From contig PAHY01000003.1 in assembly GCA_002705055.1 (NCBI GenBank), positions 1 to 64,000 on the forward strand: a stretch of 64,000 bases of DNA, written 5' to 3'. The notes under the pieces are model-generated. The model was not told where the DNA came from. It searched no databases and worked only from the letters and a program-made list of their open reading frames with translations. A program made the translations under genes and the position numbers. Position 1 is the first letter of the stretch, and each line of letters opens with the position of its first letter. This DNA is from Planctomycetota bacterium (lineage in GTDB: Bacteria; Planctomycetota; UBA1135). Of this stretch, positions 16,532 to 23,738 are shown piece after piece.

Positions 16532-18073
16532 CTAGCGCCAGCGCTCCTTCTGGAAGACAGTGAGCTGCTCCTCACGGGCGCGCCCCTTGCGCGAGCCGTG
16601 CTGCTCGACCACCCGCTGCGCCTCCGCGCGGGCAAACTCGGTCGCGCGCGCCGCGCGCATCCGTCGATTGGCTTCGTGGTAGCTCTCTTTCGGATCGACC
16701 ACCGGCGCGGGATAGTCCCGCCCCAGCTCGAAGCCCTGCGCCGCGGCGATCAGCGGCGGCATCTCCCAGGGCGCCGCCCGGTGCTCGGCCGGCACCCGCT
16801 CCAGCTCCGGCAGCCACCGCGCCAGAAACTCGCCGTCCGGGTCCTGATCCGCCGCCTGCTTGACCGGCGAGTAGATCCGCAGCGCGTTGATGCCGGTCAC
16901 CCCCGACTGCATTTGCATCTGCGCCCAGTGGATCCCCGGCTCGAAGTCGGTGAACTGCGCGGCCAGAAAGCGACCGGCCTCCTGCCACGGCAGCCACAGC
17001 TGATAGGACGCGAAGGAGACCAGCATGGCGCGCATCCGGAAGTTGATCCAGCCGGTCTCACGCAGCATGCGCATGCAGGCGTCGACCATCGGCACCCCGG
17101 TCTCGCCGCGCTTCCAGGCCTCGAAGCGGAGCGGATCCAGTTCGCGCCCGACGTCCTCCAGCGCGTGGGACAGCGCGTGGAACTCAAGCTCGGGTTCGTC
17201 CTCGAGCTTCTGCATGAAGTGGCAGCGCCAGTGCAGCCGCGAGTGGAAGGACCGCAGCGAGCGGCCCCAGCCGCCGGTCGACTCGCCGTGCTTGCGCTGC
17301 CAGCGCAGATCCTCGATCCGATCGCGGGTGCGCTGGTGCACCTGACGCATCGAGATCGTGCCCCAGGCCAGGTGCTTGCTCAACCGCGAGCAGGCCTCCG
17401 GCGCGGTGCGCGGGCTCGACATCTCCTTCGAGTAGTGCTCGCCGCGGCGACGCAGGAAGCTGTCCAGCTCGGCCTGCGCGGCGGCCTCGCCCGCGGGGCG
17501 TTCCGGCACCGGCCGGTAGGGTACGCCCAGGCACTCGGCCAGCTGCGCCAACGGCGGCAGCCGCCGCGCGCCCCAGCCGGCATCGACGATGCGCGGCGGC
17601 GCGTCGGTCAGCGGCGCGTTCATCCGCTGCTGCCAGCGCGCGGCCCAGCCATCCCGGCTGCCCAGGCGGCGGATCACGCCGTCCTGCGCGTCCTCGATCC
17701 ACTCCACGCCCTGGGCCCGGCACCAGGCGGCGACCACCAGGTCGCGCGCGTAGGTGCGGTCGTTCCCCGTCTCCTGATGCGAACGCAGTCGCGGAAAGCC
17801 GCCGTGATAGGCGTGCAGCTGCGCCAGCGCTTCGACCACCTCGCCCACGACCACATCGACCTGCACGCCGAGGGGGCGCAGCTCGTTCTGCAGGGCCTCC
17901 AGCGAAGCATGCACGAAGGCGAGCTGGCGCCACGCGTACTCTTCCGTGCTCCAAAGCGAAGGCTCGAAGACGTAGAGCAGGTGGACCGGGCCTTCCTGGG
18001 CGGCCTGGAACAAGGGCCGGTGATCGTGCAGCCGGAGGTCCCGCTTCAGCCAGACGACAGTCGCGGCTTGCAT
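16532..18073 (-). CDS. phrB: Deoxyribodipyrimidine photolyase / cryptochrome family protein
   Basis: 513 residues. The N-terminal alpha/beta photolyase domain opens TVVWLKRDLRLHDHRPL and would hold the antenna cofactor. The C-terminal FAD-binding domain contains the characteristic TGVPMVDACMRMLRETGW then RMRAMLVSF, and LHWRCHFMQKLEDEPE. The protein would use blue light to split UV-induced pyrimidine dimers, or act as a light sensor. The sequence alone does not decide between these, and the family is mixed. The downstream gene is a lipoprotein 10 nt away. The divergent neighbour is a broken DUF2256/DUF3253 gene, and DUF2256 proteins are often encoded beside photolyases and cryptochromes, which supports the assignment. 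Confidence 0.85.
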   Translation of the reverse strand: MQAATVVWLKRDLRLHDHRPLFQAAQEGPVHLLYVFEPSLWSTEEYAWRQLAFVHASLEALQNELRPLGVQVDVVVGEVVEALAQLHAYHGGFPRLRSHQETGNDRTYARDLVVAAWCRAQGVEWIEDAQDGVIRRLGSRDGWAARWQQRMNAPLTDAPPRIVDAGWGARRLPPLAQLAECLGVPYRPVPERPAGEAAAQAELDSFLRRRGEHYSKEMSSPRTAPEACSRLSKHLAWGTISMRQVHQRTRDRIEDLRWQRKHGESTGGWGRSLRSFHSRLHWRCHFMQKLEDEPELEFHALSHALEDVGRELDPLRFEAWKRGETGVPMVDACMRMLRETGWINFRMRAMLVSFASYQLWLPWQEAGRFLAAQFTDFEPGIHWAQMQMQSGVTGINALRIYSPVKQAADQDPDGEFLARWLPELERVPAEHRAAPWEMPPLIAAAQGFELGRDYPAPVVDPKESYHEANRRMRAARATEFARAEAQRVVEQHGSRKGRAREEQLTVFQKERWR

Positions 18074-18165
18074 GGGGTTCTCCGTATGAGACGAATTCGG
18101 GGCCGACTCAAGCCCGCGCCGCGGAGCTCGGCTTGCCTCCGCGCGAAACCGCCCTCAATCCAGGC

Positions 18166-18503
18166 ATGCACGAAGCCACGGCCAAGACCTGCCAGGTCTG
18201 CGGCAGAGCCATCGAGCCGCGCCGCATGTGGCGCGAGACCCTGGACCAGATCCGCTCCTGCTCGGCGCGCTGCCGCCGCCAGCGCTTGCGGCCGGTGGAT
18301 CAGCAGCTGGAGGCGGCCATCCTTGAGCTGCTGGCCGCGCGGCCGCATGGCGCGTCGATCCGGAATCCTGGCGGGGTTGGATGGAGGCCGCCCGGTCGGC
18401 GGCCCGCCGGCTGATGGCTCAGGGCCGAGTCGTGATCACGCAGGGAGGCCGCGTCGTCGATCCGTCGACGGCCGAAGGACCGCTTCGCGTGCGCCTGCGC
18501 TGA
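18166..18503 (+). pseudogene. DUF2256/DUF3253 protein, frameshifted by an internal deletion
   Basis: The 5' part, from the ATG at 18166, encodes CQVCGRAIEPRRMWRETLDQ and RSCSARCRRQRLRPVDQQLE, the zinc-binding DUF2256 pattern followed by the start of DUF3253. This frame runs into an unrelated tail and stops near 18414. The remainder of DUF3253 is readable in another frame as ESWRGWMEAARSAARRLM and GRVVITQGGRVVDPSTAEG, ending at the TGA at 18501-18503. The shift occurs near 18350-18370, and the conserved PSEVAR-like segment expected there is absent. That points to a deletion of 3n+1 bases and not a single base call. The gene is probably inactive. Confidence 0.65.
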
Positions 18504-19207
18504 TTCTCCCGCGGCAGCTCCAGGCAGACCGCCACCTGATCAGGCTGGAGCGAGGGCGGCGTCCAAGGCCCGCTCGGTCGCACCGGCGCGAGTCCGCCGC
18601 AACTCTCGTCACCTGGCCCCAAGTGGGGCGAGCAGAGCTTGCACGCTTCTTCAAAACAGGCCTGGGACTGAGTCACGTAGAGCGCGCGCCGCACCGGACG
18701 CTGCCCCGGGCCGCGGAAAGGCCTCCAGCGCGGCACCGACAGCATCAGAAACTCGAAGTTGCCCCCCGAGCTCTGACAGGTCTCGCACTCGAAGCGCCGC
18801 CGCGACCGGTCCAGGGCCACGGTCCAGCTCAGCCCAAACTCCGAACAGAGCGGACACTGTCCACGGACCCGCCCGTGAAGGCGCGCCACCTGCCCAAAGG
18901 CCCAGAGCATGCTGACCAGCGAGAAGACGCGCTCAAAGAAGCCGACCCTCTCGCGATAGACCAGCTCCCCCGCGGGGCAATCCAGGATGTCGATCGCATC
19001 CACAAAGTAGTGGGGCGCATCCTCATGTTTGGTGATCCGCAGCAGCTCGTTCAGGCTGGGGATGGGCCTGCGTGCGGGAGCCGCCGTGGCGGGCGGGCGC
19101 TCATCCATGCCGCTCCAGCGCACCAGCTGCCGGACCAGGATCAGTCCGACCGCGATACCAAGGAGGGGGGAGAGCCAGAGCACAACAGTTCTAGGAGAGA
19201 ACCCCAC
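18419..19207 (-). CDS. Hypothetical membrane-anchored protein with zinc-ribbon motif
   Basis: 262 residues from a GTG at 19207; a TTG at 19255 is an alternative. An N-terminal transmembrane helix (VVLWLSPLLGIAVGLILV) is followed by a domain with two CxxC pairs (CPLC at the start and CETC about 20 residues later) that probably bind zinc, and a Pro/Arg-rich tail. The 3' end overlaps the damaged DUF3253 gene on the other strand by about 85 nt. That is unusual and could mean the true stop is earlier or that the neighbour is dead. I do not recognise the family. Confidence 0.5.
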   Translation of the reverse strand: MGFSPRTVVLWLSPLLGIAVGLILVRQLVRWSGMDERPPATAAPARRPIPSLNELLRITKHEDAPHYFVDAIDILDCPAGELVYRERVGFFERVFSLVSMLWAFGQVARLHGRVRGQCPLCSEFGLSWTVALDRSRRRFECETCQSSGGNFEFLMLSVPRWRPFRGPGQRPVRRALYVTQSQACFEEACKLCSPHLGPGDESCGGLAPVRPSGPWTPPSLQPDQVAVCLELPRENQRRRTRSGPSAVDGSTTRPPCVITTRP

Positions 19208-19270
19208 CCTAGCTGACAGAAAACGGGAGAGGAAGCAGCGCTCCCCCTCCCGCAAATAACCCTCTCCAAA

Positions 19271-19816
19271 CTAGCTCGTGGTCGTGACTTGCGTCACCGC
19301 GGCGGTTTCCAGCGTCACCGCGGCCGCGTGCAGCACCGAAGCCAGGCGGACGGCGTCCTGGACGGCTTCGCGGGTGATCCCCTCCTTCACCAGCGTCCGT
19401 TCGTGAGATCCCAGGCACATGCCGCAGCCATTCACTGCCGAAACGGCGAGGCTCCAGAGTTCAAAGTCGGCCTTCGGCACGCTGTGCTGCGCGATCCCCT
19501 GCATCCGCAGCCGCGCCGGCATCTTGCCGTAGGCCTGCTCCGGCACCAGGTGCACGAAGCGGTAGTAGATGTTGTTCATCGCCATCAGCGAAGCGGCCGT
19601 CAGCGCATCGGCGTACGCCTCTTCACTGAGATGTTCGCGGGCGTCGGCATCGACGGCGGCGAGCAGCTCGGGGTGGCGCGTGGCGGTCGCGACCGCCAGC
19701 GCGGTGCCCCAGAGCTGCTGCTCCGTCAGATGCTCTGACTGCAGAACATTCCCCAGGTTGACGCGCAGGTCGCGCGCCCAGGCCGGAATCTGACTCTTCA
19801 GTTCGAGCGTCTTCAT
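19271..19816 (-). CDS. ahpD: Alkyl hydroperoxide reductase subunit AhpD
   Basis: 181 residues from the ATG at 19816. The active site is visible as E119, C131-G-M-C134 and H138 within DFELWSLAVSAVNGCGMCLGSHE, the same arrangement as the mycobacterial AhpD proton relay. AhpD reduces oxidised AhpC, with electrons coming from a lipoyl protein such as dihydrolipoamide succinyltransferase in mycobacteria. It lies 11 nt after ahpC in the same orientation, so the two are one operon for peroxide removal in the cytoplasm. Length fits the family. Confidence 0.9.
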   Translation of the reverse strand: MKTLELKSQIPAWARDLRVNLGNVLQSEHLTEQQLWGTALAVATATRHPELLAAVDADAREHLSEEAYADALTAASLMAMNNIYYRFVHLVPEQAYGKMPARLRMQGIAQHSVPKADFELWSLAVSAVNGCGMCLGSHERTLVKEGITREAVQDAVRLASVLHAAAVTLETAAVTQVTTTS

Positions 19817-19827
19817 GGTCTTGCCTC

Positions 19828-20367
19828 CTAGCCGACCTGCAGGACTTCCTCGCCCTGCTGCCAGTTGCACGGGCAGAGTTCATCGGTCTGCAGCGCGTCG
19901 AGGACACGCAGCACTTCCTGCGGGTTGCGGCCGACGTTCAGGTCGTTGACCGAAGCGAAGCGGATGATGCCCTGCGGGTCGACGATGAAGGTCGCGCGCA
20001 GGCAGACGCCCTCGTTCTTGTCGAGGATGCCCAGCTCCGCCGAGAGCTCGCGCTTGATGTCGGCGAGCATCGGGTACGGCAGCTCCTTCAGATCCTCGTG
20101 ATCGTTGCGCCAGGCCAGGTGCACGAACTCGCTGTCGGTGCTGCCGCCCAGCAGGACGGCGTCGCGATCGGCGAAGTCCTCGGCCAGATCACCGAAGGCC
20201 TTCAGTTCGGTCGGGCAGACGAAGGTGAAGTCCTTCGGCCAGAAGAAGAAGACGCGCCACTTGCCGGCGTTCGTCTCCGGCGTGAAGGTCTGGAAGGCGG
20301 TGTTGACGTCGCGCGAGACGACGCCGGTGAGTTCGTAGTTCGGGAAGGTGTCTCCAACGGTGAGCAT
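19828..20367 (-). CDS. ahpC: Alkyl hydroperoxide reductase AhpC (AhpD-dependent type)
   Basis: 179 residues from the ATG at 20367, with an AGGAG ribosome site 6 nt upstream; the open frame continues far upstream but is not coding. The peroxidatic cysteine is C51 in FTFVCPTE. Two C-terminal cysteines (C165 and C167, in DELCPCNWQQGEE) match the three-cysteine AhpC of mycobacteria that works with AhpD and not AhpF. It reduces H2O2, organic peroxides and peroxynitrite. A clean inverted repeat 60-80 nt upstream could be its operator. Confidence 0.93.
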   Translation of the reverse strand: MLTVGDTFPNYELTGVVSRDVNTAFQTFTPETNAGKWRVFFFWPKDFTFVCPTELKAFGDLAEDFADRDAVLLGGSTDSEFVHLAWRNDHEDLKELPYPMLADIKRELSAELGILDKNEGVCLRATFIVDPQGIIRFASVNDLNVGRNPQEVLRVLDALQTDELCPCNWQQGEEVLQVG

Positions 20368-20428
20368 GGTGTTTCTCCTGTGGGTTGCTCGTGTGGAGAC
20401 AAGATCGGTCAAGATCGACCATTTGTAA

Positions 20429-20449
20429 AAGTGATTCTTTTTATCACTT
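20429..20449. promoter_or_regulatory. Inverted repeat upstream of ahpC, putative operator
   Basis: AAGTGAT and ATCACTT form perfect 7-nt arms separated by 7 nt, in an unusually AT-rich stretch between ahpC and the DUF2237 gene. On the ahpC strand it reads AAGTGATAAAAAGAATCACTT. The symmetry and place suggest a dimeric regulator site, for example a Fur/PerR-type or other peroxide sensor. Identity of the regulator is unknown. Confidence 0.45.
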
Positions 20450-20465
20450 CTATTATCCCTACTTA

Positions 20466-20849
20466 TCAATCGATCGCGTGTGCCTTCAGCACATCCAGCT
20501 CGGCGTGCTCGAGCATGGAGAAGTGCGTGGCCGCCAGCACGATCCGCGGGGCGCAACCGGCCTGCAGCGCCTCGACCCAGCGCAGCGCGCACAGGCACCA
20601 CTGATCCCCCGCCTGCAGGCCGGGGAAGTTCCACTGCGGCCGCGGCGTGCTGAGGTCGTTGCCGCGCGCCTTCGAGAAAGCGAGGAAGTCCTCGGTCATG
20701 ACTGCGCAGACGGTGTGCAGCCCGACATCCTCCGGGCCGGTCCGGCAGCAGCCGTCGCGGTAGAAGCCGGTCAGCGGATCGGTGCTGCAGGGCTGGAGCG
20801 GCTCCCCCAGCACGTTGCGCCCGGCGCGGGTGGCGGTGGGCTCGCTCAT
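20466..20849 (-). CDS. DUF2237 family protein
   Basis: 127 residues. The sequence follows DUF2237 closely: NVLGEPLQPCSTDPLTGFYRDGCC, then GLHTVCAVMTEDFLAFSKARGNDLSTP and PGLQAGDQWCLCALRW, ending in THFSMLEHAELDVLKAHAID. Conserved cysteines and the GN-D segment are present. The molecular role of the family is unknown; in several genomes it occurs near stress genes. The start codon overlaps the stop of the epimerase gene by 4 nt, so it is translationally coupled to it. Confidence 0.85.
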   Translation of the reverse strand: MSEPTATRAGRNVLGEPLQPCSTDPLTGFYRDGCCRTGPEDVGLHTVCAVMTEDFLAFSKARGNDLSTPRPQWNFPGLQAGDQWCLCALRWVEALQAGCAPRIVLAATHFSMLEHAELDVLKAHAID

Positions 20850-21994
20850 TGACCCTGCGCCTCGTGCCAGGCGGCCAGGATGTCGGCCTCACGCTGCGTG
20901 GCCATGCCGGCGCGCCAGCGATGGTCCTCGGGGCGGGTCTGCGACCAGGCCAGGGTGTCGCGGATCGTGTCGCCGAGCGGGCGGAACTGCAGCCCGGCCG
21001 CCATCGCCTTCTGGCACTGCGCGGTGCCGTAGGGCGGATCCTCGCGCGGGATCCACAGCGGCATTTCCATGTAGGCGCGCACCTGCCGGTCGAGCAGGAA
21101 CTGCTGATCCACCCAGGTGAAACGGTTGTCGGTCCCGAGCACGATCTTGCAGCCGTGCAGGAACTCCTGCATGGTCACGCGCGAGGCCGGCCCCACCGCG
21201 TTGAAGACCCCGGTCGTGCCCTGCTCGGCCAGGTCGAGGCACCAAGAGGTGAGGTCGCGCGCGTCGATCACCTGGATCGGCCCATCCGGCCGCCCGGGAG
21301 CCAGCGTCTCGCCGCCCTGGGCGATCCGGTGCGGCCACCAGGTGAAGCGGTCGCTGTTGTCGAGCGGGCCGACGATCAGGCCGGGCCGCACGTTCGCGAC
21401 GCGGCCGGGCATCGCGGCCTCGCAGGCCTGCTCACACAGCGCCTTCAGCGGGCCGTAGGTCGCGCCGGTCACCTGCTCGACCGACTCGTCTTCGAGTTTG
21501 CCCACCGGCGCGCTCTCGTCGACGTCGACGCTGCGATCGGCGAAGACCGAGAGCGTCGAGATGAAGAGGTAGTGGTCGCAGGCTTCGGCCAACAGCTCGG
21601 CGGAGGCCTTGCAGACGCGCGGCACATAGCCCGAGGTGTCGAAGACGGCGTCCCAGCGCCGGCCGCCGGCGATTTCCTTTTCGATCGCGCTCAGGCCGTC
21701 GTCCACATCGGGGAAGCGGTTGCCGACCAGCTTCTCGAGCTTGGGGAAGAGATCGGTGTTGGAACGGCCGCGGTTGAACAGCGTGATCTCGTGCCCGCGC
21801 TCGAGCGCCTGCTCGATGTAGTGCGGACCAAGAAAGCGCGTGCCGCCGAGCACCAGAATCTTCAGCGGCTTGCGCGCGCGGCGGGGCGGCGTGCTTGCAG
21901 CTTGCAGGCGGGTGCCAAGAGCGGAAGGAAGCAGCGCGCCGGCTGAAGCGGTGCGCAGGAACTGACGTCGCGTGGAACTCATACCGTTCTTCAT
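20846..21994 (-). CDS. Tat-exported NAD-dependent epimerase/dehydratase family protein
   Basis: 382 residues from the ATG at 21994. A twin-arginine signal (STRRQFLRTASAGALLPSALG) is followed by a Rossmann start KILVLGGTRFLGPHYIEQALERGHEITLFNRG, which gives the extended SDR glycine motif GGTRFLG. Further on are YLFISTLSVFAD and TYGPLKALCEQA, the SDR serine and YxxxK catalytic positions. It probably acts on a nucleotide sugar or related substrate, but Tat export of such an enzyme is a peculiarity seen in planctomycetes. Stop overlaps the DUF2237 start (ATGA). Confidence 0.8.
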   Translation of the reverse strand: MKNGMSSTRRQFLRTASAGALLPSALGTRLQAASTPPRRARKPLKILVLGGTRFLGPHYIEQALERGHEITLFNRGRSNTDLFPKLEKLVGNRFPDVDDGLSAIEKEIAGGRRWDAVFDTSGYVPRVCKASAELLAEACDHYLFISTLSVFADRSVDVDESAPVGKLEDESVEQVTGATYGPLKALCEQACEAAMPGRVANVRPGLIVGPLDNSDRFTWWPHRIAQGGETLAPGRPDGPIQVIDARDLTSWCLDLAEQGTTGVFNAVGPASRVTMQEFLHGCKIVLGTDNRFTWVDQQFLLDRQVRAYMEMPLWIPREDPPYGTAQCQKAMAAGLQFRPLGDTIRDTLAWSQTRPEDHRWRAGMATQREADILAAWHEAQGQ

Positions 21995-22156
21995 GCCTTG
22001 CATGCCCCGATCGGCAAGCAACAGCTACGGTCCCAGCCTACGAACGTGCAGATTCGCGCATCGCCCTTTTCCCGAAAGCTGCAGGCCCGGTCACTAAGTG
22101 AGCCTCTTTCAGCGAATTTGGTGGCACGAATCCGCATTTGGGCCGAAAACAGGACC

Positions 22157-22486
22157 ATGAAAGGAAAGCTCCTCTCGCTGCTCCTGCTGCTGGGCGTGGC
22201 CGGCTACTTCGGCTGGACCTACCTGCAGTCCTCGGCCAACGACACCGCGCTGGCCTCGGCCAGCCAGGCGGAGAATCGAGTCAGCCTCGCCGTCAGCGGC
22301 ATGACCTGAGGCCTGTCCTGCATCCGCCGTGTGCGGAACACCCTGCTGGCCCAGCCCCACGTCGAAGATGTCGGCGTCGACTACAATTCAAAAGTCGCAT
22401 ACATTGTGCCGAACGGTGAATTCGATGCCGAGCTGGCGATCGAGGCGCTGAAAGCGAACGGCTACGGGGCGACCATTCAGCCCTAG
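22157..22486 (+). CDS. Candidate selenoprotein: membrane-anchored HMA (heavy-metal-associated) domain protein, Sec51
   Basis: Reading through one TGA at 22307-22309 gives 109 residues. They comprise an N-terminal hydrophobic anchor (LLSLLLLLGVAGYFGWTYL) and an HMA ferredoxin-like domain, GMT-U-GLSCIRRVRNTLLA then VEDVGVDYNSKVAYI, ending EALKANGYGATIQP at a TAG. The TGA sits at the first cysteine of the metal loop; the spacing to the next cysteine matches the CxxxC variant of HMA proteins. Without readthrough the product would lack the whole domain. A tandem paralog follows with the same TGA position. The likely role is capture of soft metals such as copper or mercury at the membrane. No Sec machinery gene is in the window, so decoding is inferred from conservation and the SECIS-like hairpin. 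Confidence 0.82.
22323..22337 (+). promoter_or_regulatory. SECIS-like hairpin of the first HMA selenoprotein
   Basis: A UCCGC/GCGGA stem with loop CGUGU starts 13 nt after the TGA, placing the loop 19-23 nt downstream. Bacterial SECIS elements are short hairpins at about this distance with a G in the first two loop positions, as here. The outer GGCC at 22310 could also pair with GGCC at 22348. Confidence 0.6.
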
Positions 22487-22584
22487 ACCTGGCTGCCCCC
22501 CTTGAGTGGGCTTTTTGAGATCGGTCTGGCAGATTCACGGGCAGAATCGCAGGAACAGCCGGAGATTGTGGCCGAAGCAGGGGT

Positions 22585-22890
22585 ATGAAAACCCTCCTCA
22601 CAACGATGCTGGCTGCCGGCCTGGCCCTCGGGCTGGGTGCCTGCCAGAACGCCACCCAAGATGGAACGGTCGAATCGGCCGTCGAGACTGTGACCCTCCA
22701 GGTCACGGGCATGACCTGAGGTGTTTCCTGTGTCCGCCGTGCGCGGACTGCACTGGAAGGCACCCCGGGCGTCGAGACTGCCGCAGTCGACTTCGCCAAC
22801 AGCACCGCCACCATTACGCCGGGCGCAGGCTTCGACGTGACGGCCGCGATCGCCGCGCTCGAGGCCGAGGGCTTCGGCGCCAAGCTGTAA
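22585..22890 (+). CDS. Candidate selenoprotein: HMA-domain lipoprotein, Sec45
   Basis: With the TGA at 22717-22719 read as selenocysteine, the gene encodes 101 residues. The lipoprotein signal LAAGLALGLGAC lipidates C20. The HMA domain runs QVTGMT-U-GVSCVRRARTALEG, VETAAVDFANSTATI and ends EAEGFGAKL at a TAA. It is a paralog of the preceding gene, with the same GMT-U-G-x-S-C-x-R-R-x-R core and similar 5' flank (ggccgaa..cagg before the ATG). Lipidation places it outside the cytoplasm, so it would be a periplasmic or surface soft-metal binder. A strong terminator follows. Alternatives (pseudogene, sequencing error) are unlikely because both copies carry the same codon and both frames stay open. 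Confidence 0.85.
22732..22748 (+). promoter_or_regulatory. SECIS-like hairpin of the second HMA selenoprotein
   Basis: GUCCGC/GCGGAC form a perfect 6-bp stem with loop CGUGC. The loop lies 19-23 nt after the TGA, exactly the offset seen in the first gene, and again has G in loop position two. The second copy has an extra base pair compared with the first. Confidence 0.65.
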
Positions 22891-22922
22891 ACCGCTTTCC
22901 CAGCGGCCAGTCCGGCCGCCTC

Positions 22923-22957
22923 CGCCCCGTTTCCCCGCCGGGAAACGGGGCGTTTTT
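22923..22957 (+). terminator. Rho-independent terminator after the HMA pair
   Basis: A 13-bp perfect stem (CGCCCCGTTTCCC / GGGAAACGGGGCG) with a 4-nt loop is followed by TTTTT. It ends transcription 33 nt after the stop of the second HMA gene and separates the pair from the DUF4399 gene. Confidence 0.93.
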
Positions 22958-23073
22958 CGTTGAGGCCGGGCCTGGGCGGCCCATGGAAGGCTTCGGCGAT
23001 TCGGCTTGCGCGAAGCTGCAAGCCTCGCGACCATGAACACCCTGAGGGCCTTGTCGAGGCCCGTCCCCACGCG

Positions 23074-23601
23074 ATGAGCAAGCTCAGCTTCCTGTTTCTT
23101 CTTCCCTTCCTGGCCCTGATGGGCGCCTGTGGCTCGGAAGAGCACGCCGACGCCGATCATGACCATGAGCACGCCGATGGTGACCACGATCACGACCACG
23201 GTGACGGTGCCGACCATGATCACGACCACGGCGACCCCGCCGAGGCCGGCGCTTTCGTCATGCCCGAAAGCGGCCGCGTCTTCTTCGTCGAGCCGGCGGA
23301 CGGCGCGACGGTGAAGTCGCCGTTCAAGGTGGTCTTCGGGGTCGAGGAAGTGGGCGTCAACCCGGCCGGCGAGCTGGTGGCGAACACCGGCCACCACCAC
23401 ATCGTGATCAACGGCGGCCCTGTACCGGTCGAGCAGATCGTGCCCGCGGATGACAACAACATCCACTACGGCGCCGGCCAAACCGAGACCGATCTGACCC
23501 TCGAGCCGGGTGAGTACACGCTCACCATGCAGCTCGCCGACGGCATTCACCGTTCGTACGGCGAGAAGTTCGCCGCGACGATCAAGGTGACCGTCGAGTA
23601 G
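23074..23601 (+). CDS. DUF4399 lipoprotein with His/Asp-rich metal-binding N-terminus
   Basis: 175 residues from the ATG at 23074. The lipobox LALMGAC gives C19. Residues 24-52 contain ten histidines interleaved with Asp, a typical flexible metal-binding stretch. The C-terminal domain (FFVEPADGATVKSPFKVVFGVE, TGHHHIVINGG, IHYGAGQTETDL, PGEYTLTMQLADGIH) matches DUF4399, a beta-sandwich domain with conserved histidines of unknown function. It lies directly after the HMA selenoprotein pair but behind a terminator. The neighbourhood suggests extracytoplasmic metal handling; which metal is unknown. Confidence 0.85.
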   Translation: MSKLSFLFLLPFLALMGACGSEEHADADHDHEHADGDHDHDHGDGADHDHDHGDPAEAGAFVMPESGRVFFVEPADGATVKSPFKVVFGVEEVGVNPAGELVANTGHHHIVINGGPVPVEQIVPADDNNIHYGAGQTETDLTLEPGEYTLTMQLADGIHRSYGEKFAATIKVTVE

Positions 23602-23738
23602 GCGCTGCAGCGGCACCGCTGCGCGGTGCCTCCACAACGGGCCACGATGCGCGGCATCGTCGCCCGCTTTCGTGTGCGCCCGGTAGGATATTGCTTCTTC
23701 CCGGCGGAGCCTCCCGCCCCGCCCTCCTCACGCACGAC

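Noticed and set aside
16433-19216. Very long plus-strand open frame opposite the photolyase
   Set aside because: It is an antisense shadow caused by high GC. Its product is Arg/Leu/Pro/His-rich with no motif, while the minus strand has an unmistakable photolyase.
22307-22719. TGA codons in the HMA genes as ordinary stops producing short peptides
   Set aside because: Both copies keep the frame and conserved HMA sequence after the TGA, and the TGA sits exactly at the metal cysteine. Two independent nonsense mutations at the same codon are unlikely.
22157-22890. Genome-wide recoding of TGA to an amino acid
   Set aside because: TGA ends several clear genes in the window, for example the Tat epimerase, the DUF3253 remnant and genes in the ABC operon with ATGA overlaps.
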